Origin: an uncultured Prevotella sp. | GTDB taxonomy: Bacteria > Bacteroidota > Bacteroidia > Bacteroidales > Bacteroidaceae | Reading direction: 5' to 3' | Length of the DNA stretch: 43,640 bases | Assembly: GCA_905236165.1 (NCBI GenBank) | Contig: CAJOOC010000100.1 | Span: 1 to 43,640 of the forward strand | In this document: positions 34,376-42,724 of the stretch, piece by piece | Position numbering within the stretch: the first letter of the stretch is position 1 | How the letters are laid out: each line of letters starts with the position of its first letter | The notes under the pieces: model-generated | What the model was told of the DNA's origin: nothing | Databases searched by the model: none | Seen by the model: only the letters and a program-made list of their open reading frames with translations | Translations under genes and position numbers: made by a program

Positions 34376-35491
34376 TTGAATATCTTCATCATAACACTGC
34401 TGCTGTCCTTCGTCCTCGGACTGCTGGTAACACCTCGGGTGGTACACCTGTCACACGAGTTACACCTCTACGACCAGCCCGACAAGCGAAAGCTGCATCA
34501 GCTTCCCATACCGCGTCTCGGAGGAGTAGCATTCCTGCCCGTAGTAATAGTAACGATGTCGCTTATCATCGTTGTCGTGCTGCGACTCAACATCGACACC
34601 TACATCCTTTGGGAAAGTGCGGCCATACAACACTTCCTCGCATTCCTTGCAGGAAGCACGATGCTCTATAGCATCGGCATCTATGATGATGTTCATGGAG
34701 TGTCATACAAGGTAAAGTTCGTCATTCAGATAATATCCGCCTCTCTCCTTTGTGTCAGCGGACTGTGGGTGGCAGACTTCTCCTATGTGTTCTTCATACG
34801 CGAAGTGCCCTGGTGGATAGGAATGCCCATCACGGTGCTCGCCGTAGTATATGTCACCAATGCCATCAATCTCATTGACGGTATCGACGGACTTGCCGCA
34901 GGTCTGTCTATCATCTCACTATCGGTGATAGCAGCCCTGAACCTCATCTTGGGCCATCTGGCCTGGGTCATGATATCCGTTGCAATGCTGGGAGTGTTGT
35001 TTGCTTTCTTCTATTTCAATGTCTTCGGGAAGAAAGACAAGACCTTCATGGGCGATGCCGGCAGTCTGACATTAGGCTACACCCTTTCATTCCTCATCCT
35101 CCACTTCTGGCAGCGTGACCCTGTATGGAACCCCCACATCCATAATGTTGGCATCATAGCCATCAGCACACTCATCATACCTATGTTTGACGTTGTCAGG
35201 GTGATGCTCAGCCGTCTGCGCGACAAGCGCGACCCGTTCCTTCCCGACAAGAACCACATACACCACAAGTTGCTGCGCACAGGAATGAGTCCTACGGTAA
35301 CCATGATAACACTATTGGCTCTGTCAATAGGCTTCATACTGATGAACTATGTCACAGCATCATTCCTCTCACAGACGCTCATGATAGTCTTTGATATCCT
35401 GGCCTTCTGCCTCATGCATATCATCATCAACTACTTCATCATGCGTAAGGAAAAAGGTACCGGCAAACAATGGATAAGGGAACTGATATAA
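34376..35491 (+). CDS. WecA/MraY-family undecaprenyl-phosphate sugar-1-phosphate transferase
   Basis: An inner-membrane enzyme that attaches a HexNAc-1-phosphate to undecaprenyl phosphate, starting a surface glycan. The 371-residue protein has about ten to eleven membrane helices and the family motifs in order: PRLGG, the DD of GIYDDVHG, NAINLIDGIDGLAAGL, FMGDAGSL and HIHHKLL. The HIHH motif points to the WecA/TagO side rather than MraY. The only start that keeps the conserved N-terminus is TTG 34376. Its end overlaps mnmA by 22 bp. No glycosyltransferase cluster is next to it, so it probably serves a general surface polysaccharide or O-glycan. Confidence 0.93.
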   Translation: MNIFIITLLLSFVLGLLVTPRVVHLSHELHLYDQPDKRKLHQLPIPRLGGVAFLPVVIVTMSLIIVVVLRLNIDTYILWESAAIQHFLAFLAGSTMLYSIGIYDDVHGVSYKVKFVIQIISASLLCVSGLWVADFSYVFFIREVPWWIGMPITVLAVVYVTNAINLIDGIDGLAAGLSIISLSVIAALNLILGHLAWVMISVAMLGVLFAFFYFNVFGKKDKTFMGDAGSLTLGYTLSFLILHFWQRDPVWNPHIHNVGIIAISTLIIPMFDVVRVMLSRLRDKRDPFLPDKNHIHHKLLRTGMSPTVTMITLLALSIGFILMNYVTASFLSQTLMIVFDILAFCLMHIIINYFIMRKEKGTGKQWIRELI

Positions 35492-36594
35492 AGCTAATAG
35501 CAGTACTGCTCTCAGGCGGTGTCGACTCTGCCGTAGTAGTCTGTCAGCTGGTTTCACAAGGGTTGAAACCGGACTGCTTTTATATACGTATCTCTCCCGT
35601 TGAAGACCCCGATGACGACCTCGACTGTTCAGCAGAGGAAGACATCGAAATGGCTTCAGCGATATGTCAGCGCTACGGACTGAAGTTTGAGATTATCGAC
35701 TGCCATAAGGAATACTGGGACCGTGTGACACGCTACACCATCGACCAGGTGCGCAACGGCTTCACGCCCAATCCCGACGTGATGTGCAACAGACTGATAA
35801 AATTCGGAGCCTTTGATGAGAAATGCGGTCATCAGTATGACCTCATCGCCACCGGTCACTATGCCCAGACGGAGACAGATGCCGAAGGTCACAAATGGCT
35901 GTGCACCTCTCCCGATCCTGTCAAGGACCAGACAGACTTCCTTGCACAAATCTACGACTGGCAGCTGCGCAAGGCCATCTTCCCTATAGGCCACATGACG
36001 AAAGAAGAGGTACGCACCATAGCCGAGCGGGAGCACCTCATCAATGCCAAGCGCAAAGACTCACAGGGTATCTGCTTTCTTGGCAAGATAAACTATAACG
36101 ACTATATAAGGAGATACTTAGGCGAGAATCCCGGCCTTGTCATCAACATCGAGACCGGAAAAAAAATCGGCATGCACAAGGGATTGTGGTTCCACACTAT
36201 TGGCCAGCGTCACGGGCTGGGCTTCGGTGGCGGACCCTGGTTTGCTGTCAAGAAGAATATGAAGAAGAACATCCTCTTTGTTTCTCACGGCTACGATCCC
36301 AAGTCGGCATATAAGCAGAAATTCCGCATTCATAACATGCATTGGCTGACGCTTCCTATATCTGAAGCCCTAACGGCACTTCCGCAAGAAGGAAACGCCT
36401 CGCCCTCCTATGCAATAACATTCAAGATACGCCACACCTCTGACTATCTCCCCGCTACGGTGACCGACAACCTTGATGGCACGATGACCGTCAACGCCGC
36501 ATCACCGATTCACGGAGTAGCACCAGGGCAGTTCTGCGTCATCTACGATGAAAAGCACCACCGCTGTATAGGATCAGCAGAAATCACCCTGTAA
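35470..36594 (+). CDS. mnmA: tRNA 2-thiouridine(34) synthase MnmA
   Basis: It thiolates U34 of Lys, Glu and Gln tRNAs. The 374-residue product has the PP-loop SGGVDSA near residue 15-21, the catalytic Cys in NPDVMCNRLIKF and the second catalytic Cys in DSQGICFLG, a TGHYA motif, and the C-terminal beta-barrel (GQRHGLGFGGGPWFAV and HGVAPGQFCVIYD). Residues ISPVEDPDDDLDCSAEED after the first strand replace the usual short loop and are acidic. Bacteroidetes often encode two or three MnmA-like proteins, so this may be one of several. ATG 35470 lies inside the preceding gene. Confidence 0.93.
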   Translation: MDKGTDIKLIAVLLSGGVDSAVVVCQLVSQGLKPDCFYIRISPVEDPDDDLDCSAEEDIEMASAICQRYGLKFEIIDCHKEYWDRVTRYTIDQVRNGFTPNPDVMCNRLIKFGAFDEKCGHQYDLIATGHYAQTETDAEGHKWLCTSPDPVKDQTDFLAQIYDWQLRKAIFPIGHMTKEEVRTIAEREHLINAKRKDSQGICFLGKINYNDYIRRYLGENPGLVINIETGKKIGMHKGLWFHTIGQRHGLGFGGGPWFAVKKNMKKNILFVSHGYDPKSAYKQKFRIHNMHWLTLPISEALTALPQEGNASPSYAITFKIRHTSDYLPATVTDNLDGTMTVNAASPIHGVAPGQFCVIYDEKHHRCIGSAEITL

Positions 36595-36613
36595 TATCAT
36601 TGAACATTGACCA

Positions 36614-36634
36614 TTAAGCTTTAAGCTTTAAGCA
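36614..36634. repeat. TTAAGCT 7-bp triplicate between convergent genes
   Basis: Three units (TTAAGCT, TTAAGCT, TTAAGCA) lie between mnmA (+) and the sigma factor (-). The array is partly palindromic (AAGCTT), and it may be all that separates the two transcripts; no G/C-rich terminator is present. Confidence 0.55.
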
Positions 36635-36640
36635 TTATGT

Positions 36641-37240
36641 TCACGCCAGCTGCAGTTGAAGCTGTTTCTGCTTTGCCAGGCGTCGCATATTGATAAGCCC
36701 ATAGCGTGCTCGTCCCAGACACGTATTGATGCTCACACCCGTAATCTCTGCAATATCCTTGAAGGCCAGGTTCTGATAGAAACGCATGTGGATGATTTCC
36801 CTCTGTGGCTCTGGCAGATAGTCAATAAGGTTGCGCACGTCAACCAGCACCTGTGCATTGGCCAGCATATCCTCCTTTGAGCTTTCCATCAGCTGACTGT
36901 CTGACATAGCAGCAATAAACAAATCGCCATCAGGAGAATCGATAATGTTCGTTGTGCGCTTACGCCTGTACCAGTCCATTATGGCATTATGCGCAATGCG
37001 TATCATCCAGGCATTAAACTTGCCCGTAGGCTGGTATTTGCCAGTCTTCAGCTTAGTTATTGCCTTGAGGAACGTTTCCTGAAAAATATCGTTGGCTATC
37101 TCTTGGTTATGTACTATAAAGATAATGTACGAGAAGAGGCCCGTCTGAATCCTACCAAGTAGTTCGTCAAACGCACGATTATTGCCCTCTACATACTTCA
37201 AAGCCAACTCTTCGTCTGTCAGCTGTGAGAGTCTATTCAT
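36641..37240 (-). CDS. RNA polymerase sigma factor, ECF type
   Basis: A 199-residue two-domain sigma-70 factor. Region 2 covers about 20-95, with FDELLGRIQTGLFSYI, DIFQETFLKAI and WMIRIAHNAIMDWYRRK. Region 4 covers about 135-190, with LPEPQREIIHMRFYQNLAFKDIAEITGVSINTCLGRARYGL. A middle acidic linker joins them. No anti-sigma gene is adjacent, so it may be controlled by its own promoter (37343-37374) or belong to an autonomous class. The upstream neighbour on the same strand, a RelA/SpoT protein, is separated by a promoter, so the two are not simply one unit. The target regulon cannot be told from here. Confidence 0.9.
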   Translation of the reverse strand: MNRLSQLTDEELALKYVEGNNRAFDELLGRIQTGLFSYIIFIVHNQEIANDIFQETFLKAITKLKTGKYQPTGKFNAWMIRIAHNAIMDWYRRKRTTNIIDSPDGDLFIAAMSDSQLMESSKEDMLANAQVLVDVRNLIDYLPEPQREIIHMRFYQNLAFKDIAEITGVSINTCLGRARYGLINMRRLAKQKQLQLQLA

Positions 37241-37342
37241 TTTCTTAAACGTTTTTGATTTTGTTAAGTAAATGTTTCTTCTATAGGCAATAATTTTTAG
37301 TGGTTTACGTTTTTTGGTGGGTTATTAAATCATTATCGGATG

Positions 37343-37374
37343 CAAAGATAAGTAAAAAAGTCCATTCTGCCAAA
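37343..37374 (-). promoter_or_regulatory. Promoter of the sigma factor gene
   Basis: On the minus strand TTTG (37374-37371), 20 nt, TATCTTTG (37350-37343). A run of T and A on both sides makes the region strongly A/T-rich. The leader to ATG 37240 is about 100 nt. Confidence 0.8.
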
Positions 37375-37423
37375 TTTTTTTTCATTTTTTTTGCCGAATG
37401 GCCTATAAACGCCCTTGCTGACG

Positions 37424-39325
37424 TTACAGATTGTCGTATTTCACCTCGTCGACATCAGGAATATTGAGGATATTTCCAACTATCTTCAGCAGTTCTGCGT
37501 TGCTGTGCACGTAGAAGTTGATAGTGCATGTCACTATCTCGTCCTCCGTCACGGTGTTGAGTTCATTTATCGACAGATGCAGCTCGTTTGATATTGTCTC
37601 AATGATGTCGCTGAGCAGGTGCTGCCTGTCTACGGCCTTTGCCGTAAGCGTTGCAGGATAGAGCACCGCCGGATCCTCCTTAAAGTCAACAGCCACGATG
37701 CTGTCACCCCTCTGCGATGCTGCCCCTATGGCCACCGTGCAGTCACGGCGATGCACCGTAATCCTGTCGTCAGTCTCCTTGAAGCCTATCACCTCCACAC
37801 CCGGTATGGGGTTGCAGTGGCTACAACGGCAATACTGCGGCTTGGGCTGACGCTCAAGGAACATGTGGATATTGTGCAGGGCCTTGTACGACTTTGCATT
37901 CCTGCGCCAATCATCCTGTGGCCACACATTAGGGTCGGTGCCTATCTCCACGCAGTCGCCTCGCTTCAGACGGGTCTTTATTGAGGCCAGATGACCGTTA
38001 ATCTTCGCATATTTGGCATGCATGCCAATCTCGGTATGAACCTGGAAGGCCATATCGATAGCCGTAGAGCCCTTGGGCAGAAGCATCGCCTTACCTTCTG
38101 GCGTATATACCTGTATATCATCATTATAGAACGATGCCTTCACGCTCTCAAAGAAGAAGGTGTCGTTATTGTCTTCGTGCCTCTCAAGGCTCGCCGTCAC
38201 GTCCTTCAAGACATTCCTGAAGTTTTCAAGCCACAAATTGATGTCTATCTCCCTCTGTCCACTGTCGAAGAGGTATCCCAGGCGGGTCTTCGTGGCCATC
38301 TTCTCCGACTGTATGTGTATCTCCTCCCACGTGCCGTAGTCACCCAGCACCTGTGTGTGGAAAGCCTGATAGCCGTTCTGCTTCGGCAGGTCTATATAGT
38401 TCACTATCGAATTGGGGCGCTCACGGAAGGTGTCTGTCAGCAGCGAGTAGATGCGCAGGCACAGGTCCTTCTGCGACAGATACATATCTGAGGGGAATAC
38501 AATTCTCGTGAAGTGTCTGCACTCCAGGTGTTCATAGTCCTGGTTCTGCGTCTTCATCTTGCGCCAGATGTTATATGGCTGCTTGTATAGAATCTCGCGC
38601 TTGTACTGAATGCCGTTGTTTGTCAGGACCTCGTCAATCCTTCTGTTGAACGAAGCCATGCGCTCTTCGTCCAAAGCCTTGTCTTTGTCTATCAGCTTAA
38701 GGATTCTGTCGTATATCTGCGGGCAGCGGTAGCGGAAAGAGAGGTTCTCCAGTTCAATCTTGATGGTATATAGTCCCAGCCTGTTGGCCAGCGGGGCATA
38801 GAAATAATCGGTCTCTCCGGCAATCTTCATCTGCTTGTCGGGCCTCATAGAGTCAAGCGTACGCATATTGTGCAGACGATCAGCCAGTTTTATCAGTATG
38901 GCACGTATGTCGTAATGCATCGAGTCGAGCATCTGCTTGAAGTTGTCAAGCTGCTTCGACATGTTATACTGCTGCTTGTTCTGCTTCGTTACCACCCTTA
39001 CCAGGAAAGCGACATCATTGCCAAACTCCTCGTTGATTTTCTCGTTGGTGCAAGGGGTATCCTCCACCACATCGTGGAGGAATGCGGCACATACGGGCGC
39101 AGCACCCAGCTGCAGTTCCTTAGCCACAATCAGCGCTACGGCAATGGGATGGATAATATATGGCTCACCCGTCTTTCGGCGCTGCTCTCGGTGAGCCTCG
39201 CGTGCAAAGACGAATGCCTTCTTGATAAGCTGCATCTCCTCCAGCGTAGTGCGTTTCTCCATGGCGGAGAACACCTCACGTGCCCTGAGATTTATCTCTT
39301 CTTCTGAAATGTTGTGGTTGTTCAT
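37424..39325 (-). CDS. RelA/SpoT-family protein, hydrolase-type with degenerate synthetase
   Basis: A 633-residue RelA/SpoT homologue with HD domain (about 30-190), synthetase-like domain (about 245-350), TGS (about 405-465) and a C-terminal ACT-like part. The hydrolase motif is canonical: HPIAVA, HDVVEDT (84-90) and KLADRLHNMRTL. The synthetase has decayed: where active enzymes have YDxxAxR this protein reads ECRHFTR, with Cys269 at the catalytic Asp position, although NGYQAFH and EEIHIQS remain. It is therefore expected to break down (p)ppGpp, opposite to the paralogue at 18572-20815. It is about 110 residues shorter than that paralogue, mainly after the TGS domain. Confidence 0.94.
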   Translation of the reverse strand: MNNHNISEEEINLRAREVFSAMEKRTTLEEMQLIKKAFVFAREAHREQRRKTGEPYIIHPIAVALIVAKELQLGAAPVCAAFLHDVVEDTPCTNEKINEEFGNDVAFLVRVVTKQNKQQYNMSKQLDNFKQMLDSMHYDIRAILIKLADRLHNMRTLDSMRPDKQMKIAGETDYFYAPLANRLGLYTIKIELENLSFRYRCPQIYDRILKLIDKDKALDEERMASFNRRIDEVLTNNGIQYKREILYKQPYNIWRKMKTQNQDYEHLECRHFTRIVFPSDMYLSQKDLCLRIYSLLTDTFRERPNSIVNYIDLPKQNGYQAFHTQVLGDYGTWEEIHIQSEKMATKTRLGYLFDSGQREIDINLWLENFRNVLKDVTASLERHEDNNDTFFFESVKASFYNDDIQVYTPEGKAMLLPKGSTAIDMAFQVHTEIGMHAKYAKINGHLASIKTRLKRGDCVEIGTDPNVWPQDDWRRNAKSYKALHNIHMFLERQPKPQYCRCSHCNPIPGVEVIGFKETDDRITVHRRDCTVAIGAASQRGDSIVAVDFKEDPAVLYPATLTAKAVDRQHLLSDIIETISNELHLSINELNTVTEDEIVTCTINFYVHSNAELLKIVGNILNIPDVDEVKYDNL

Positions 39326-39418
39326 AATGCATCCCTCCCTGTTTTTAACTCTCTTGGCACAGCCACACCCAGCAGCATGTCAGGCCCTTTGTTCAGTTAA
39401 CTGTTTTCTTGGAAGCTG

Positions 39419-39450
39419 CAAAAATAGTTATTTTATGTGAAACGGCCAAA
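39419..39450 (-). promoter_or_regulatory. Promoter of the second RelA/SpoT gene
   Basis: On the minus strand TTTG (39450-39447), 20 nt, TATTTTTG (39426-39419), then CAGC. The leader to ATG 39325 is about 90 nt. It is divergent from the promoter at 39535. Confidence 0.75.
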
Positions 39451-39534
39451 CAAATCTTAACTTTTAACATTTTTTTTAATTACCTCCCCTGCCCTCTCTG
39501 TTCATTGACGAAAATAGCGGATTCGCTGATATTA

Positions 39535-39566
39535 TTTTCCTATATTGTCGAAACTGCGTACTTTTG
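39535..39566 (+). promoter_or_regulatory. Promoter of the beta-helix lipoprotein gene
   Basis: TTTT (39535-39538, weak -33 match), 20 nt, TACTTTTG (39559-39566) followed by CAG. Between this and the divergent promoter (39451-39534) there is A/T-rich sequence without further visible sites. Confidence 0.65.
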
Positions 39567-39595
39567 CAGCGTGAAATCCTAAACGTCAAACCAAC

Positions 39596-39615
39596 TGTGG
39601 GAAGAAACGCCCACA
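39596..39615 (+). promoter_or_regulatory. Leader hairpin 18 nt before the lipoprotein gene
   Basis: TGTGGG (39596-39601) pairs with CCCACA (39610-39615), 8-nt loop AAGAAACG. It ends 18 nt before ATG 39634 with an A-rich spacer. Core and spacing agree with the lon and parB hairpins. Confidence 0.5.
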
Positions 39616-39633
39616 CATTAATAAGCAAAAACA

Positions 39634-41445
39634 ATGAAGAAACTGACAAATGCCATGATGCTCCTCGCATCACTCATTCTGACCACAGCCTGCTCAAGCG
39701 ACGATCCATTGAGCGACCTTTACGACAACAGTGCCATTAACGGCAATAACATGGGCAGCAACGGCTCACAGACAGCCGCCAACGCAAGCAGCAGCGAGCT
39801 ACTGTCGTTCACCGTCAATATCGACAAGACAACGGCAGAGCCCGCCACAACCACCGCCGCCTCCTATCCCGAGGCCTCCGACGACATCAGCAAAAACACC
39901 TTTGAGACCATCGTCAATATCGACATGTCCAATCCTCAGGCAAAAGAGGAGAACGGTGTCACCATCACGGTCAATGGCAACGACGTTACAGCCAGTCACG
40001 GCAGCACATCGGGTGTGCAGTACGTAGTGACGGGCTCCACCAGCGACGGTTCGCTGACCATCGACGGCAAGGCCGACTTCCTCCTCAACCTCAACGATGC
40101 CACCATCACCAGCACCCGCGGTGTGGCTCTTGACATAGAGAGCAAGAACAAGGCCTTCGTAGTCCTTTCCGGCACCAACAAGCTTACCGACGGCACCAGC
40201 GCCGACGACGGCCATAAGGGAGCCGTCTTCGCCAAGGGCAAGATGATCTTCAGCGGCACGGGCTCGCTCTCCGTCTACGGCACCTACAACAACGGCATTC
40301 ACGGCAAGAGCAACATCGTGTTCGACAAAGGCGTCAACATGTATGTCAGCTCCACGGCCAATCACGGCATCAAGGCCGGCGACGACCTCTACATCAACGG
40401 CGGCATCCTCAATGTCGAGATATCGGCCCCTGGTGCAAAGGGCATCAACAGCGATACCGACATCAATATCAATGGTGGTCGCATCACGGTGGTAAGCACC
40501 AGCAACGGCGAGTGGGACACGGAAGACCTTGAGACGAAGGCTTCGGCAGGTATCGCCTGCGACTCTGTCCTCACCATCAACGACGGCGAGATCTACCTGA
40601 AGTCCAGCGGCAGCGGCGGCAAGGGTCTGAAAGCCGACTGGGAGGGATACTTCAACGGCGGCAAGATACGCATCATCACCACCGGCGGCCTCTACTACAG
40701 CAACGGCACCACCGAGAACCACAACTATACCGGCAACACCGATAACCTTGACGATGCCTACACCTCTTCGCCCAAAGGCATCAAGATAGGCACGAAGAAC
40801 GTACACGGCGTGCTGACCATCACGGGCGGCGACATCATGGTGCGCACCACCGGCAACAACGCTGAGGGAATAGAGAGCAAGGGAACACTCGACATCACCG
40901 GCGGCACGGTGCTCGTATCAGCCCACGATGATGCCATCAACTCCTCGGGCGACCTCACTATCAACGGCGGCACCGTAGTAGCCGTAGGCACCAGCAACGA
41001 CGGCATTGACGCCAACGGCAACATGTACCTCAACGGCGGCACGCTCATAGCCTTCGGAACTGGTGGCGCAGAAGCCGGCATCGACATCGACGAGCAGCAC
41101 AAGCTCTACATCTCGGGCTGCAACATCTTCGGCATCGGCGGACGTGTCGACGGCACAGTAGGCAGCACCTCGCAGGGCATCGTCTGCACCACAGGCAGCG
41201 TACAGGCCAACGGCACCGTAACCGTGACGAACGGCAACACCACGCTGGCCACCTTCACCATGCCTCCATACAGCTACACCAACGGCACCATCCTCGTCAG
41301 CGTGCCAGGCATGAGCAGCGGCAACAGCTACACACTCTCCCTCGGCTCCAACACCACCACCGTGACGGCCTCTTCCACCATCTCCGCCAATGGCGGAATG
41401 GGTGGCGGGATACCTGGTGGAGGAATGCCCGGTGGCAGGTGGTAA
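39634..41445 (+). CDS. Beta-helix carbohydrate-binding lipoprotein (Cthe_2159-like)
   Basis: A 603-residue surface or periplasmic lipoprotein: signal MKKLTNAMMLLASLILTTAC with modified Cys20, followed by an acidic SSDD. After a Ser/Ala/Thr-rich linker, the body (about 95-520) is built of repeating short strands with NGG, GIxS, KGI and DDAI turns, such as KGINSDTDININGG and DGIDANGNMYLNGG. This is the right-handed beta-helix of the Cthe_2159-like carbohydrate-binding family, whose founding member binds cellulose and polygalacturonate. The C-terminal part (about 535-585) looks like an Ig-like strand domain, and the tail is Gly/Met/Pro-rich (GGMGGGIPGGGMPGG). No catalytic residues are evident. 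A two-component system follows within 77 bp. Confidence 0.85.
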   Translation: MKKLTNAMMLLASLILTTACSSDDPLSDLYDNSAINGNNMGSNGSQTAANASSSELLSFTVNIDKTTAEPATTTAASYPEASDDISKNTFETIVNIDMSNPQAKEENGVTITVNGNDVTASHGSTSGVQYVVTGSTSDGSLTIDGKADFLLNLNDATITSTRGVALDIESKNKAFVVLSGTNKLTDGTSADDGHKGAVFAKGKMIFSGTGSLSVYGTYNNGIHGKSNIVFDKGVNMYVSSTANHGIKAGDDLYINGGILNVEISAPGAKGINSDTDININGGRITVVSTSNGEWDTEDLETKASAGIACDSVLTINDGEIYLKSSGSGGKGLKADWEGYFNGGKIRIITTGGLYYSNGTTENHNYTGNTDNLDDAYTSSPKGIKIGTKNVHGVLTITGGDIMVRTTGNNAEGIESKGTLDITGGTVLVSAHDDAINSSGDLTINGGTVVAVGTSNDGIDANGNMYLNGGTLIAFGTGGAEAGIDIDEQHKLYISGCNIFGIGGRVDGTVGSTSQGIVCTTGSVQANGTVTVTNGNTTLATFTMPPYSYTNGTILVSVPGMSSGNSYTLSLGSNTTTVTASSTISANGGMGGGIPGGGMPGGRW

Positions 41446-41486
41446 AATAAAACCGACGTCAAAGCGTTATCATTATATAAATTAAG

Positions 41487-41508
41487 GTGGAAACCAAAAC
41501 ATCCCACT
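41487..41508 (+). promoter_or_regulatory. Weak leader hairpin 13 nt before the histidine kinase gene
   Basis: GTGG (41487-41490) pairs with CCAC (41504-41507), extendable by G486-T508. It is the weakest of the leader hairpins but has the same sequence flavour and position. The spacer to ATG 41522 is A-rich. Confidence 0.3.
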
Positions 41509-41521
41509 AAAAAGAAAATCG

Positions 41522-42724
41522 ATGAAAACTCAGTGGAAACACGAAAACCTCACCTATCTGGCGCTATGGGGACTGCTCTTCATAGCGCCGGTGCTGAGCC
41601 TTTACATACGCTCCACAACCGATGCGCAGCTCCTCTTCAGCTGGAACGAAGTGTTCAACGTATGGCGCGAGCTGCTCATCTTCCTGCTTGCCTTCCTGCT
41701 TCATAACTTCCTCATGGCTCCCCTTCTCATCTATCGCGGACGCCGTTGGACCTACATAGCCCTGGTGGCAGTCATAGCAGGCTGCTTCACCGTCTGGCAA
41801 TGTAGCATGCGTCCTGACATGAAAAGGATGCAACCCGAGGCAAAAGAGATGCGGCACGACGACAAAGGCATGCACCCTGAGGGAGAAGGCATGCACCACG
41901 ATATGGAGCCGCACCACATGCCGCCCCACGGCGAGCAGGCACCCCCTCCCCCACGGCCTTTGCCTGAAAGGAAGCCCGGAGCCACCGAGCACATGAACGA
42001 CAAGATGCCGCCAGTCATCCTTGGGGAGCACGACATCATTGCCGGCATCATACTGCTGCTCATGTTTGGCATGAACCTGGGCATCAAACTCTACTTCAAA
42101 CAGCGCAACGACCAGCAGGAGATGGCCAACCTGGAGAAGCAGAACCTGGAGCATCAGCTTGAATACCTGCGCTACCAGATCAATCCGCACTTCTTCATGA
42201 ACACGCTCAACAACATCCACGCCCTCGTGGACATTGACCCCGAGAAAGCCAAGCATACCATCCTGGAGCTGTCGAAGATGATGCGCTTCGTGCTCTATGA
42301 AGGCAACAAAAAGACCGTACCCCTCCGCAGCGAGTTCGACTTCCTGAGAAACTACATCACCCTGATGAGCTTGCGCTATACCGACAGCGTGAAGATTACC
42401 GTCAACCTCCCCGAGCCCCCATCCAGGTGCGAGGTGCCGCCGCTGCTCTTCGTCACCTTCGTGGAAAACGCCTTCAAGCACGGCATCAGTTATCAGCAGC
42501 CCTCGTTCGTCGATGTTCGTGTAGCCCTCAGCAACGACACGCTTGTCTTCCACTGTCAGAACAGCCGGCACCCCGCCCCCGCCAGCCAGCAGGACCAGCA
42601 GCAGGGAGGTGTGGGACTACATAACATCCGCGAACGCCTCAAACTCATCTACGGAGACCGCTACTCCCTCCGCATCAACGAGGGCTCCGACACATATAAC
42701 GTTGACTTAATACTACCCCTATGA
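41522..42724 (+). CDS. LytS-like sensor histidine kinase with Met/His-rich periplasmic loop
   Basis: A 400-residue membrane kinase. Four hydrophobic helices (about 12-29, 49-70, 76-93, 171-191) precede a His_kinase/HATPase module with the phospho-acceptor His223 in YQINPHFFMNTLNN, the N box ENAFKHG (Asn316) and GGVGLHNIRERL. By the positive-inside rule (YRGRRW between helices 2 and 3), residues 94-170 are periplasmic. Residues 96-136 of that loop hold eight Met and seven His, arranged in seven-residue repeats beginning at Met103, 110, 117 and 124. This suggests metal sensing, possibly copper, silver, zinc or nickel. The stop overlaps the regulator's ATG (ATGA), so kinase and regulator form one unit. 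Confidence 0.93.
   Translation: MKTQWKHENLTYLALWGLLFIAPVLSLYIRSTTDAQLLFSWNEVFNVWRELLIFLLAFLLHNFLMAPLLIYRGRRWTYIALVAVIAGCFTVWQCSMRPDMKRMQPEAKEMRHDDKGMHPEGEGMHHDMEPHHMPPHGEQAPPPPRPLPERKPGATEHMNDKMPPVILGEHDIIAGIILLLMFGMNLGIKLYFKQRNDQQEMANLEKQNLEHQLEYLRYQINPHFFMNTLNNIHALVDIDPEKAKHTILELSKMMRFVLYEGNKKTVPLRSEFDFLRNYITLMSLRYTDSVKITVNLPEPPSRCEVPPLLFVTFVENAFKHGISYQQPSFVDVRVALSNDTLVFHCQNSRHPAPASQQDQQQGGVGLHNIRERLKLIYGDRYSLRINEGSDTYNVDLILPL
41828..41911 (+). repeat. 21-bp tandem repeat encoding Met/His heptads
   Basis: Four 21-bp units, each starting with ATG, begin at 41828, 41849, 41870 and 41891. They encode heptads of the form M-x-(P/H)-(E/D)-x-x-x. Codons differ between units while the pattern of Met, His and acidic residues is kept, which suggests selection on the protein rather than recent duplication. 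Confidence 0.65.

Noticed and set aside
39799..40806. 335-codon open frame on the minus strand
   Set aside because: It lies fully antisense to the beta-helix lipoprotein, whose repeated Asp/Gly/Ile codons keep the opposite strand open. The Val/Asp/Ala-rich translation has no domain.
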